Positions 1 through 8,102 of a stretch of DNA of 11,838 nt are shown piece after piece (within the stretch, counting starts at the first letter, position 1; every line of letters begins with the position of its first letter). Origin of the DNA: Dehalococcoidales bacterium. GTDB lineage: Bacteria > Chloroflexota > Dehalococcoidia > Dehalococcoidales > DAOVUZ01. The DNA lies in contig DAOVUZ010000010.1 of the NCBI GenBank assembly GCA_030632305.1, forward strand, positions 1-11,838, read 5' to 3'. The position numbers and the translations under genes are program-made. The notes beneath the pieces were generated by a model. The model did not search any database and was not told where the DNA came from. It was given only the letters and a program-made list of their open reading frames with translations.

Positions 1-381
1 AACTACGCTTATATCGTTATGGACTGCGAGGCAGGAATGGAGCACCTATCACGAAAAACCACTCAGGATATTGATGAGCTATTCATAATCTCTGACCATT
101 CGATCAAGGGCATCCGAACCGTTGCCCAAATAAGAAACCTGGTCTCTGAGCTTAAATTGATGGTAAAAAGACAATCAGCGATAATTAATTTTGTCCCCGC
201 CAAGCTAGACCCGGTCATCACCGAGGAACTAGCCAGGCTGGAAATCGAGCCTGTAGCTACCATACCTTTAGATGAAGAGGTGTATGACTATGACCTCAAG
301 CTGAAGCCACTGCTTGACCTGCCCGATACATCCAAGGCAGTAACGGCAGTTGACAAATTGATGGCTAAAATTTTTTGCTAA
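1..381 (+). CDS. cooC: CooC-family nickel-insertion ATPase for CO dehydrogenase (3' part only)
   Basis: The reading frame is open from base 1, so the start and the N-terminal P-loop lie outside the window; 126 C-terminal residues are visible. They begin with NYAYIVMDCEAGMEHLSR, which matches the Walker-B-like D-x-EAG-x-EHL-x-R segment characteristic of CooC/AcsF proteins, followed by a SDHSIKGI stretch typical of MinD/CooC folds. CooC proteins are cytoplasmic dimeric ATPases that help insert nickel into the C-cluster of CO dehydrogenase (and AcsF-type members into acetyl-CoA synthase). The position at the head of the CODH/ACS genes fits this job. An ATG at base 19 is internal to the conserved motif and is not the real start. 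The family call is firm; whether it serves CODH, ACS or both cannot be told from this fragment. Confidence 0.88.
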   Translation, partial: NYAYIVMDCEAGMEHLSRKTTQDIDELFIISDHSIKGIRTVAQIRNLVSELKLMVKRQSAIINFVPAKLDPVITEELARLEIEPVATIPLDEEVYDYDLKLKPLLDLPDTSKAVTAVDKLMAKIFC

Positions 382-406
382 CACTTTATTAAAGAAAGGA
401 GTAAAA

Positions 407-1294
407 ATGCCAGCACAACTGATTAAAGGCGCCGAGGTTGCCGCGCAGATTCGCGAAGAATTGAAACAGGAGATTGCCGACCTCAAGGCCAAGCACAACG
501 TGGTGCCAGGCCTGGTCACCGTCCTCGTCGGAGCCGACCCGGCCTCCCAGGTCTATGTCGGCCAGAAAGAGAAGACCTCTAAAGAGTTGGGTATCTACTC
601 GGAGAGATACGACCTCCCGGCGGATACCTCCCAGGAAGACTTACTGAAACTGGTTGGCAAGCTCAACAAAGACCCCAAGATTAACGGCATACTGGTACAG
701 TTACCACTCCCCAAGGGTTTAAATGAGGCGGAGGTCCTCTATGCCATCGACCCCAAGAAGGACGTTGACGGCTTCCACCCGGTGAACGTGGGCAAGCTGA
801 TGATAGGCGAGCCGGACTACCTGCCCTGCACACCCGCCGGCATTCAGCAGCTTCTCATTCGTTCCGGGACTCAGATCGAAGGCGCCGAAGTGGTCATCGT
901 CGGCCGGAGTAACATCGTCGGCAAACCCATCGCCAACATACTATTGCAGAAAGCAGAGGGAGCCAATGCCACGGTCACCATCTGTCATACCCGGACCAAA
1001 GACATGGCCTTTCACACCAAGCGAGCCGATATACTGATTGTCGCCGCAGGAAAACCCAAAGCCGTCACCGGGGATATGGTCAAGGAGGGCGTCGTCGTCA
1101 TTGATGTCGGCGTGAACCAGATCGGCACTACGGCGGAAGGTAAGAGAATCCTGGCCGGCGATGTCGATTTCGATACGGTCAGTCCTAAGGCCAAAGCCAT
1201 CACCCCGGTCCCGGGAGGCGTCGGTCCCATGACCATAACCATGCTTATGATAAATACGGTAAAGGCTGCCAAGGTAGCCGCCGGTCTAGCCTAG
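407..1294 (+). CDS. folD: Bifunctional methylene-H4folate dehydrogenase / methenyl-H4folate cyclohydrolase
   Basis: This 295-residue protein has the usual FolD length and all signatures. The catalytic pair Tyr50/Lys54 sits in YVGQK, Gln98 in VQLPLP, and Asp121 in KDVDGFHP. The nucleotide-binding Rossmann region carries VVIVGRSNIVGKP (about 162-174), and the C-terminal signature PVPGGVGPMT is at about 267-276. In the cytoplasm it oxidises or forms 5,10-methylene-H4folate with NAD(P) and interconverts methenyl- and 10-formyl-H4folate, the middle steps of the methyl branch of the Wood-Ljungdahl pathway. The start at 407 is supported by AAAGGAG at 395-401. It lies 25 bases after cooC and 14 bases before the next ORF, so it is in the operon. 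Its base composition is clearly more GC-rich than the neighbouring acs genes (see findings). Cofactor preference, NAD or NADP, cannot be read with confidence. Confidence 0.97.
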   Translation: MPAQLIKGAEVAAQIREELKQEIADLKAKHNVVPGLVTVLVGADPASQVYVGQKEKTSKELGIYSERYDLPADTSQEDLLKLVGKLNKDPKINGILVQLPLPKGLNEAEVLYAIDPKKDVDGFHPVNVGKLMIGEPDYLPCTPAGIQQLLIRSGTQIEGAEVVIVGRSNIVGKPIANILLQKAEGANATVTICHTRTKDMAFHTKRADILIVAAGKPKAVTGDMVKEGVVVIDVGVNQIGTTAEGKRILAGDVDFDTVSPKAKAITPVPGGVGPMTITMLMINTVKAAKVAAGLA

Positions 1295-1308
1295 GAAGGG
1301 ATGGAATA

Positions 1309-1494
1309 ATGAAATATCAGGTAGAGAAAAAGAGTGCTCCGGGCAGGGAGGAGGTAGAGGTGCTAGGGGCAACCTTTGAGGAAGGTAAACCCGAGGGTGA
1401 GGATGCCGGGAAATGGCGACAGAAGCTAGGCACCAGACAAGAAAAACTCAAATACCTGCAAACCGGTGAGGGATACTGGTATGAAAAAGAATAG
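1309..1494 (+). CDS. Small charged protein of unknown function (61 aa)
   Basis: I do not recognise this protein. It is 61 residues, strongly charged (many Glu, Lys, Arg), and has no cysteine, no signal peptide and no membrane segment. The C-terminal part is aromatic (YLQTGEGYWYEKE). Support for it being real: a good ribosome binding site GGAAGGG at 1294-1300 that overlaps the folD stop, spacing of only 14 bases after folD, same strand, and otherwise the folD-acsD interval would be an unusually long 249-base gap in a tightly packed operon. With no metal-binding residues it is unlikely to carry an iron-sulfur cluster; a small accessory or regulatory protein for folate or CFeSP chemistry is a guess from position only. 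It could also be a spurious ORF. Confidence 0.6.
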   Translation: MKYQVEKKSAPGREEVEVLGATFEEGKPEGEDAGKWRQKLGTRQEKLKYLQTGEGYWYEKE

Positions 1495-1543
1495 TTATGG
1501 GATGAAAAGAGGAAAACTTCGGCCTAGGTAAGGAAGGCGAAAA

Positions 1544-2491
1544 ATGGCACTTGAGATTCCTAAAACATCATACAGCGGCAAAATTAGAGAGATAAGACTG
1601 GGCAAAGGGGATAAGAGCATAACGGTAGGCGGTGAGACCGCCTACCCCTTCTACCTCTTTGAAGGTGGAATACCAAACCTGCCCAAAATAGCTATGGAGG
1701 TTTATGACTCACCACCCGAGGAGTGGCCTGAAGCCGCTTTAGAACCTTTTGCCGGCGTAACCGATGACCCTGTTGCCTGGGCGAAGAAGTGTATCAACGA
1801 CTATGGGGCGGAAATAATCTGTTTACAACTGATTAGCACCGACCCCAATGGGCTTGACCGGGGGGCTGATGAAGCCGCTGAGGTTGTCAAGAGGGTAGCC
1901 GATGCCATTGATATCCCCTTAATCGTCTGGGGTTGTAGTAATGAGGAGAAAGATACCGAGGTTCTAAGAAAGGTAAGCGAAGTCTGCCAGGGGAAGAACC
2001 TGATTATTGGACCAGTCGGGGAGGGAGACCATAAAAAGATTGGCGCTTCGGCTATCGGTTATCATCATACAGTGATTGCATCAACACCTATAGATGTTAA
2101 CCTGGCTAAACAGCTTAATATTCTACTGGGCAATCTTGGCGTCCCCGATGATTCGCTTATAATGGACACTACCGTTAGCAGTATTGGTTATGGTATTGAG
2201 TATTGTTACTCGGTAATGGAGAGGGCCAGGATGGCAGGATTAACCCAGCAGGATGAAAAGCTCCAGTTCCCTGTCATCTGTAACATAGGTAAAGAAGTAT
2301 GGAAAGCCAAAGAGGTGAAAATCGCCGAGAAGGAAGACCCAAAGCTCGGGGATGCCAGAAAGAGGGGTATCTTGATGGAAGCTATATCAGCCATGATTTT
2401 GCTTCTGGCTGGGGCTGATGTCCTAATTATGAGACACCCCGAGGCGATAAAATTGGTTCAGGAGATGATAGCTGAACTGACAGCAGAATAA
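1544..2491 (+). CDS. acsD: Corrinoid iron-sulfur protein small subunit (CFeSP beta / CdhD-type)
   Basis: The 315-residue product matches the AcsD/CdhD family in length (about 310-325 in acetogens) and sequence. The recognisable core is a TIM barrel: EVYDSPPEEWP near 52-62, the strand AEIICLQLISTDPNG at 89-103, IPLIVWGCSNEEKD at 124-137, LIIGPVGEGDHKKI at 153-166 and LIMDTTVSSIGYGIEY at 205-220. AcsD pairs with AcsC to form the cytoplasmic CFeSP, whose cobalamin shuttles the methyl group between AcsE and acetyl-CoA synthase; AcsD itself helps hold the corrinoid at the subunit interface. The start is set by AAGGAAGG at 1530-1537. An in-frame TAA at 1529-1531 precludes a longer N-terminus. It is separated from its partner acsC by the CODH and ACS genes, while acsA follows after only 19 bases. 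Confidence 0.95.
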   Translation: MALEIPKTSYSGKIREIRLGKGDKSITVGGETAYPFYLFEGGIPNLPKIAMEVYDSPPEEWPEAALEPFAGVTDDPVAWAKKCINDYGAEIICLQLISTDPNGLDRGADEAAEVVKRVADAIDIPLIVWGCSNEEKDTEVLRKVSEVCQGKNLIIGPVGEGDHKKIGASAIGYHHTVIASTPIDVNLAKQLNILLGNLGVPDDSLIMDTTVSSIGYGIEYCYSVMERARMAGLTQQDEKLQFPVICNIGKEVWKAKEVKIAEKEDPKLGDARKRGILMEAISAMILLLAGADVLIMRHPEAIKLVQEMIAELTAE

Positions 2492-2510
2492 TTCTGGAGG
2501 GTTATGCAAG

Positions 2511-4469
2511 ATGGCGGAAGCAGAAACCAAGAGCATCGATAACGCTAGTATCAGGATGATAGAAAAAGCGGCTAAGGACGGGGTTAATACCGCTTTCGAT
2601 AGAGCTGAAGCAATGAAGCCCTGCCCCATAGGGATGGTTGGCAGTTGCTGCAAGAATTGTGGAATGGGGCCATGTCGGGTACCTCTACCCAAAGGGGGAA
2701 CGGAAACACCTGAGGAAAAGAAGAAGAGAAGGGGCATCTGTGGGGCTACGGCTGAGACCATTGCTGCTCGCAATTTTATCCGGATGATAGCCGGTGGGGC
2801 AGCGGCTCACTCTGACCATGCCCGCGGGGTAGCTGAGCTGTTCCTGGCAGCAGCTAGGGGGAAGGCACCAGGTTATGAAATTAAAGATGAACAGAAACTG
2901 CTGCAATTGGCTCTGGATTGGGGGGTAGAGATTGGAGACCGCAATAACCAGGAAATAGCTATCGATGTCGGTGAGACAGCCCTGGCTGAATTTGGCAAGC
3001 AGGAAGGTGAACTCCTGTTCCTGAAGAGGGCACCACTAAAGCGCCAGGAGCTGTGGCGAAACCTGGGGGTTGCCCCCAGGGGGATAGACAGAGAAGTGGT
3101 GGAGATAATGCACCGCACTCATATGGGGGTAGACCAGGACTATCGAAGCCTCCTTAAACAAGGGGTGAGAGCTGCCCTGGCTGATGGGTGGGGCGGTAGT
3201 ATGATTGCTACTGAACTCCAGGATATACTCTTCGGCACCCCGGTACCCATTCTGGGCAAGGTAAATCTAGGGGTGCTCAGCCGGGACGAGGTAAATATTA
3301 TTATCCACGGTCACGACCCCTTGCTTTCCGAGATGATTGTGGTTGCCGCTCAAGACCCTCAGATGATAGAGCTGGCTAAATCTAAAGGGGCTAAGGGGAT
3401 AAACTTGGCTGGCATGTGCTGCACTGCCAACGAGATACTGATGCGTCACGGGATACCTCTGGCTGGGAATTTCTTGCAACAAGAGCTAGCTCTGGTTACC
3501 GGGGCAATAGAGGCTATGGTGGTAGATATTCAATGTATTATGCAGTCCCTGCCTGATATTGCCCAGTGCTACCACACCAAGATTATCACTACCTCGCCTA
3601 AGGCTAGGATTCCCGATGCCATCCATATTGAGTTTGACGAGCACAATGCTATGGAGTCGGCTAAGGCTATAGTCAAAACTGCTATCGAGAATTTCCCCAA
3701 TAGAGGGAAGAATATTGATATTCCTGAGGAGCAAAGCGACCTGGTTGCCGGATTCAGCCACGAAACCATTAACTATTTATTAGGCGGTATCTATCGGGCT
3801 TCCTATCGACCGCTAAATGATAATATCATCAATGGCAGGATTAGGGGGGTAGCCGGTGTTGTCGGCTGTAACAACCCCCGGGTCAAGCACGATGATGTTC
3901 ACATCGCTATGGTTAAGGAGCTCATCAAGAACGATGTATTAGTGCTTCAGACCGGCTGTAGTGCTATGGCTTGTGCTAAACTCGGATTGCTGACCCCGGA
4001 AGCAGCGGCAAAATATGCCGGTGAGGGACTGGCTTCGGTATGCGAAGCCGTTGGTATCCCCCCGGTATTGCACATGGGTGCCTGCGTTGATAACAGCCGA
4101 ATCCTGATGGCAGCCACCGCTATGGTAAAAGATGGCGGCCTGGGTGATGACCTCAGTGACCTGCCGGTAGCCGGGGCTGCCCCGGAATGGATGAGTGAGA
4201 AGGCAATCGCCATCGGTCAATACTTTGTTGGCTCAGGGGTATTCACCGTATTCGGTGTTACTTGGCCTACCCTGGGCAGCGAAGAGGTGACCAAACTATT
4301 GTTTGAGGATTTTGAGACTATGTATGGCGGGATGTGGGCGTTTGAGCCCGACCCGCTTAAGGCAGCTCACCTTATGATTGATCATATTGACCAGAAGCGT
4401 AAAGCCCTGGGTATTGACAAGGCTAGAGAAAGGGTCCTCTACAATATGGAGATGAGACGAGAACTGTAA
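2511..4469 (+). CDS. acsA: Nickel-iron CO dehydrogenase catalytic subunit of the CODH/ACS complex
   Basis: This 652-residue CooS/AcsA protein interconverts CO2 and CO at a [Ni-4Fe-5S/4S] C-cluster. N-terminal cysteines 38 and 46 fit the intersubunit D-cluster, and 47, 50, 55 and 77 the B-cluster. C-cluster ligands are all visible: His266 (IHGHDP), Cys304 (GMCCT), Cys342 (DIQCIM), Cys453 (VGCNNP), Cys483 (TGCSAMAC) and Cys525 (GACVDN). The catalytic lysine is Lys564 in MSEKA, and His100 in AAHSDH matches the catalytic histidine. In this operon it should form the alpha2beta2 complex with AcsB, passing CO through an internal tunnel. The start is fixed by GGAGGG at 2496-2501; the ATG at 2503 is out of frame. 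Two of the four histidines of the proton tunnel of characterised CODHs appear to be replaced (Gly106, Glu109). The symbol cooS is equally usual. Confidence 0.97.
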   Translation: MAEAETKSIDNASIRMIEKAAKDGVNTAFDRAEAMKPCPIGMVGSCCKNCGMGPCRVPLPKGGTETPEEKKKRRGICGATAETIAARNFIRMIAGGAAAHSDHARGVAELFLAAARGKAPGYEIKDEQKLLQLALDWGVEIGDRNNQEIAIDVGETALAEFGKQEGELLFLKRAPLKRQELWRNLGVAPRGIDREVVEIMHRTHMGVDQDYRSLLKQGVRAALADGWGGSMIATELQDILFGTPVPILGKVNLGVLSRDEVNIIIHGHDPLLSEMIVVAAQDPQMIELAKSKGAKGINLAGMCCTANEILMRHGIPLAGNFLQQELALVTGAIEAMVVDIQCIMQSLPDIAQCYHTKIITTSPKARIPDAIHIEFDEHNAMESAKAIVKTAIENFPNRGKNIDIPEEQSDLVAGFSHETINYLLGGIYRASYRPLNDNIINGRIRGVAGVVGCNNPRVKHDDVHIAMVKELIKNDVLVLQTGCSAMACAKLGLLTPEAAAKYAGEGLASVCEAVGIPPVLHMGACVDNSRILMAATAMVKDGGLGDDLSDLPVAGAAPEWMSEKAIAIGQYFVGSGVFTVFGVTWPTLGSEEVTKLLFEDFETMYGGMWAFEPDPLKAAHLMIDHIDQKRKALGIDKARERVLYNMEMRREL

Positions 4470-4480
4470 GCAGTCTCATC
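4451..4480 (+). other. Inverted repeat (hairpin) spanning the acsA stop codon
   Basis: GATGAGAC at 4451-4458 is a perfect 8-base inverted repeat of GTCTCATC at 4473-4480, with a 14-base loop that contains the acsA stop codon (4467-4469). No run of T follows the right arm, so it does not look like an intrinsic terminator; the next gene acsB starts 36 bases later. It could be an RNA processing or stability element between acsA and acsB, or chance. Confidence 0.4.
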
Positions 4481-4502
4481 ACCAGGGCAATTAAAAGATA
4501 AC

Positions 4503-4507
4503 GGGGG
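4503..4507 (+). promoter_or_regulatory. Atypical G-only ribosome binding site of acsB
   Basis: The only purine-rich stretch correctly placed before the acsB ATG is a run of five G at 4503-4507, nine bases upstream. Other genes of this operon have AGGAG- or GGAGG-like sites. A weaker match to the anti-Shine-Dalgarno would lower acsB initiation relative to acsA unless the upstream hairpin or coupling compensates; this is inference. Confidence 0.45.
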
Positions 4508-4516
4508 TTTTGAAAT

Positions 4517-6721
4517 ATGTCTAAGATTATTGCCTCAGCGGCGATTAGAGGAGCCTATAAAATCGTTGACCGAGCTGACAAGAAGTGGCAGCAGGCAATG
4601 GACAAATGGGGAGCCAACGAACCAGTAGGTTTCCCCAATACTGCTTATTACCTCCCAGTAACCTATGGGGTTTTAGGGATTGCGGTGGCAAAGCTGGGTG
4701 ACATGGAGCAGGTACTAAAGCGGTGTAAATCCCTGCTACCACCACCGGTAAGAGAGACCTGCCCTCTGCCCTATCTGGCACCTGCCCTTGATGCCGGGAT
4801 GGCAACCTTCTTCGCCGAGGAAATCATCGAAGCCATAAGGTATCTGGAGGAGCCTGACTTTTACACCAAGCAGGAAGACCCCATTGACAAGAATATCTGG
4901 CTGGGTGCCGCCGATGATGTCATCCTGAGAAAGAGGGGGATTGAATTCGTTGATGGCACCGCCCCTGGCTTTGCCGCCGTCCTTGGCGCTGCTCCTACTA
5001 ATGAGATAGCAGTCAAGATAGCCAATGAGCTGCAGCAGAAGAACCTCTACGTCTTTATGTGTGCTGCCAATAACGGCAAAAAGTTCTCGGAGCAGCTTGT
5101 AGAGGCCGGGGTACAGATTGGATGGCCAGTCCGGTTGGTCTCCTTTGGTCCTGATGTTAGCGCTGCCGTCTTCGCTATGGGCTTTGCTACCAGAGCGGCT
5201 ATGTCCTTTGGTGGCATTGAACCAGGTGATTACCGGAAAATGCTTATCTATAATAAAGACCGCATTTTTGCCTTTGCCCTGCCCCTGGGCTATGTTACCG
5301 ATGAGTGGTATGCTAATGCGGCTGGGGCAGTCAATTGGGGTTTCCCCACTATTGCCGATACCCCGATACCCGAGATTCTACCTACCGGAATCTGCACCTA
5401 CGAGCACGTTGTCTCCAATATTCCCCACGATAAAATAGTGGCTAAAGCCATAGAGATAAGAGGGCTGAAGGTCTCCGTGGCTGAGGTACCGGTTCCAGTA
5501 GCCTACGGCCCTGCCTTTGAGGGGGAGAGGGTTCGGGGAGAAGATATCTACCTGGAGTGTGGTGGCGGCAGAAGCCCCATGGTGGAGTGGGTTACCACCA
5601 AGCGTATGGAAGAGGTAGAAGACGGAAAGATTGAAGTAATTGGTCCTGAGATAACTGATGTTCCCGCTGGCTCCAGATTACCACTAGCCATAACCGTTGA
5701 GGTTGCTGGAAGAAAGATGCAGGAGGACTATGAACCTATCCTGGAGCGACAAATTCACCACTTTATAAACTACGCTCAAGGGTTAATGCATATCGGGCAA
5801 AGAGACATCGCCTGGTTACGAATTAGTATATCCGCTATGAACAAGGGCTTCAGGCTATCTCATATTGGCGCTCTGCTTCATGCCAAAATGCACCAAGATT
5901 TTGGTCGGATATTTGATAAGATTCAGGTAAAACTTTATACCGAGGAAGACAAGGTAAAGGAGATAGTGAACAGGGCAAAATCAGTATACGGGACTCGAGA
6001 TACCAGAATTGAAGGCATGACTGATGAAGGTGTCGAGACCTACTACTCATGCACCCTGTGCCAGTCCTTCGCCCCCAGCCATGTTTGCATGATTAGCCCG
6101 GAAAGGACCGGCCTCTGTGGTTCCTATAACTGGATGGACTGTAAAGCCGCTTATGAGATTAACCCCACCGGTCCCAATCAACCGGTGGAAAAGGGAGAAT
6201 GCCTTGATGCCAGGTATGGGCAGTGGAAAGGGGTAAACGACTTTGTGTTGAAGGCTTCCCGGCAGAAGGTAGACCATTATAACTTCTACAGCATAATAAA
6301 TGACCCCATGACTACCTGCGGTTGCTGTGAGTGCATTGCTGCTGTCCTTCCCCTGTGTAACGGGATAATGACGGTAAATCGGGAATATAGGGGGATGACC
6401 CCGTGCGGGATGAAGTTCACCACCTTGGCCGGGACTATCGGCGGTGGCTTGAGCACCCCAGGATTTCTTGGTCACGGCAAATATAACCTCTGCCAGAGAA
6501 AATTCGTGGTCGGTGACGGTGGCATAAAAAGGTTAGTCTGGATACCCAAGATGCTAAAGGAAGAGATTGCCGACCGGCTCAAAGCCAGGGCTGAGGAGGT
6601 TGGCATCCCCAACCTGCCTGAGATGATTGCCGATGAGACCATAGGCACTACTGAGGAGGAGATTCTCCCCTTCCTCCAGGAGAAGGGGCATCCCGCCCTT
6701 ACTATGGAGCCAATAATGTAA
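4517..6721 (+). CDS. acsB: Acetyl-CoA synthase catalytic subunit, bacterial full-length type
   Basis: The 734-residue protein joins a methyl group from CFeSP, CO from CODH, and CoA into acetyl-CoA at the nickel-containing A-cluster. A-cluster ligands are all present: Cys512, Cys515, Cys524 and Cys534 bind the [4Fe-4S] part (SCTLC, HVC, GLC) with Cys515 as the expected bridge to the proximal nickel, and Cys601-Gly602-Cys603 binds the distal nickel. These lie at a constant offset of six from the Moorella enzyme as I remember it, and Phe518 corresponds to the phenylalanine shielding the cluster. The N-terminal domain of about 310 residues, which docks on CODH and holds the CO tunnel, is complete; archaeal CdhC lacks it. 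This marks a bacterial-type CODH/ACS. It sits 47 bases after acsA. The start at 4517 follows an unusual GGGGG site and gives the expected MSKIIASAAIRGA N-terminus. Confidence 0.97.
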   Translation: MSKIIASAAIRGAYKIVDRADKKWQQAMDKWGANEPVGFPNTAYYLPVTYGVLGIAVAKLGDMEQVLKRCKSLLPPPVRETCPLPYLAPALDAGMATFFAEEIIEAIRYLEEPDFYTKQEDPIDKNIWLGAADDVILRKRGIEFVDGTAPGFAAVLGAAPTNEIAVKIANELQQKNLYVFMCAANNGKKFSEQLVEAGVQIGWPVRLVSFGPDVSAAVFAMGFATRAAMSFGGIEPGDYRKMLIYNKDRIFAFALPLGYVTDEWYANAAGAVNWGFPTIADTPIPEILPTGICTYEHVVSNIPHDKIVAKAIEIRGLKVSVAEVPVPVAYGPAFEGERVRGEDIYLECGGGRSPMVEWVTTKRMEEVEDGKIEVIGPEITDVPAGSRLPLAITVEVAGRKMQEDYEPILERQIHHFINYAQGLMHIGQRDIAWLRISISAMNKGFRLSHIGALLHAKMHQDFGRIFDKIQVKLYTEEDKVKEIVNRAKSVYGTRDTRIEGMTDEGVETYYSCTLCQSFAPSHVCMISPERTGLCGSYNWMDCKAAYEINPTGPNQPVEKGECLDARYGQWKGVNDFVLKASRQKVDHYNFYSIINDPMTTCGCCECIAAVLPLCNGIMTVNREYRGMTPCGMKFTTLAGTIGGGLSTPGFLGHGKYNLCQRKFVVGDGGIKRLVWIPKMLKEEIADRLKARAEEVGIPNLPEMIADETIGTTEEEILPFLQEKGHPALTMEPIM

Positions 6722-6755
6722 CACCGCTAAATAATGTAGGGAAGGGAGTCCTATT

Positions 6756-8102
6756 ATGCCACTTACCGGAATAGAGATATTTAAATCACTACCCAAGACA
6801 AACTGTGGTGAATGCGGGGTGCCTACCTGCCTTGCCTTCGCCATGAATCTAGCTACAGGTAAGGCGGAATTAAGTGCCTGCCCTTATATCTCCGATGAAG
6901 CGAAAGCCAAACTGGAAGAGTCATCAGCACCCCCCATTAGACCGGTTATTATCGGAGTCGGTGATAGGGCATTAAAGGTTGGCGGCGAGACGGTTATGTT
7001 CCGCCATGAGAAAAGGTTTGAGAACCACCCTGGCTTCGCTATCCTTATCAGTGATACTATGGAAGAATCAGAGGTTGACAGTAGGCTGGATAGGTGTAAG
7101 CAGCTCCAGTATCAAAGGGTAGGACTCACCCTCCGTCCCGAACTGGTAGCGATAAAGGATGATTCCGGGGACGCCGCAAAATTTGAAGACCTAGTTAATA
7201 AAGTCAAGCAAAGTAACCAGTGCAACATTATCCTGATGAGCAGCAATCCTGATATTCTGGCTGCTGGCTTAAAGGTCTGCGCTGACCAGAAACCGCTGCT
7301 CTACCCTGCCGACAAAAACAACCTGGACCGCCTGGCAGATTTGGCTAAAGCGAACTCATGTCCAGTAGCAGTAAAAGCCTCCACCCTGGAGGAACTTACC
7401 CAACTGACTGCTAAATTAACCGAGTCTGGGGTTAAAGACATCGTTCTTGATTCCGGGGCAAGGACTGTTCGCCAGGCATTTGAGGACCAGATAATAATCA
7501 GGAGTGCCGCCCTAAATAAAAAATCTCACTCGTTAGGCTTCCCCACCATCGTTTTTCCTTGCGAAATGACCAATGACCCGATAAAGGAGACTGTAATCGC
7601 CTCCGTTTTCGTGGCTAAGTATGGTGGTATTATCGTTCTCTCCGATTTCCAAGGGCATAGCCTGTTTCCCCTGCTCGTGGAAAGGCTGAATCTCTATACC
7701 GACCCCCAGCGACCGCTGGCTACTACCGAGGGAATCTATGAGATTGGCGGCCCTGATGAAAATTCCCCGGTGCTTATTACCTCCAACTTTTCCCTTACCT
7801 ACTTCATTGTCTCCGGGGAAATAGAAGCCAGCAAGGTTCCCACCTACCTTCTCATCAAGGATACTGAGGGGCTTTCGGTTATGACCTCATGGGCAGCAGG
7901 AAAATTTGTCGCTGATACTATTGCCCCCTTTGTTAAGAAGTGTGGCATTACTGATATGGTTAAACACCACAAATTGATAATCCCGGGTTATGCTGCCGCC
8001 GAAAGTGGTGGCTTGGAAGAGGAGCTACCCGGCTGGCAGATTCTGGTCGGTCCCAGAGAGGGAACTCACATCCCAGCCTATCTTAAAGCATGGAAACCAT
8101 AA
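6756..8102 (+). CDS. acsC: Corrinoid iron-sulfur protein large subunit (CFeSP alpha / CdhE-type)
   Basis: This 448-residue protein is the cobalamin- and [4Fe-4S]-carrying subunit of CFeSP. The N-terminal Fe-S domain has Cys17, Cys20, Cys25 and Cys42 (NCGECGVPTC and ACPY), the same spacing as in characterised AcsC; this low-potential cluster allows reductive reactivation of oxidised Co(II). A TIM barrel follows (about 60-310), then the C-terminal corrinoid-binding domain, with the conserved EGIYEIGGPDENSPVLIT (325-342), SNFSLTYFIVSGEIE and TDTIAPF-like segments near 343-392. It works with AcsD in the cytoplasm, receiving methyl from AcsE and delivering it to AcsB. GGGAAGGGAG at 6739-6748 supports the start. 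The stop codon at 8100-8102 overlaps the ribosome binding site of acsE, which suggests coupled translation of these two partners. No gene for the CFeSP reductive activator (AcsV/RACo) lies in the window. Confidence 0.96.
   Translation: MPLTGIEIFKSLPKTNCGECGVPTCLAFAMNLATGKAELSACPYISDEAKAKLEESSAPPIRPVIIGVGDRALKVGGETVMFRHEKRFENHPGFAILISDTMEESEVDSRLDRCKQLQYQRVGLTLRPELVAIKDDSGDAAKFEDLVNKVKQSNQCNIILMSSNPDILAAGLKVCADQKPLLYPADKNNLDRLADLAKANSCPVAVKASTLEELTQLTAKLTESGVKDIVLDSGARTVRQAFEDQIIIRSAALNKKSHSLGFPTIVFPCEMTNDPIKETVIASVFVAKYGGIIVLSDFQGHSLFPLLVERLNLYTDPQRPLATTEGIYEIGGPDENSPVLITSNFSLTYFIVSGEIEASKVPTYLLIKDTEGLSVMTSWAAGKFVADTIAPFVKKCGITDMVKHHKLIIPGYAAAESGGLEEELPGWQILVGPREGTHIPAYLKAWKP

Noticed and set aside
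1481..1531. 16-codon ORF (MKKNSYGMKRGKLRPR) between the 61-residue ORF and acsD
   Set aside because: It is very short, overlaps the preceding ORF and has only a weak purine-rich stretch upstream; it could be a leader peptide, but nothing supports this beyond position.
5118..5438. 106-codon plus-strand frame inside acsB
   Set aside because: It is an out-of-frame shadow of acsB with low-complexity Leu/Pro/Ser composition.
6047..6475. 142-codon open frame on the minus strand inside acsB
   Set aside because: It is fully antisense to the A-cluster region of acsB, resembles no protein I know, and arises from the codon pattern of the real gene.
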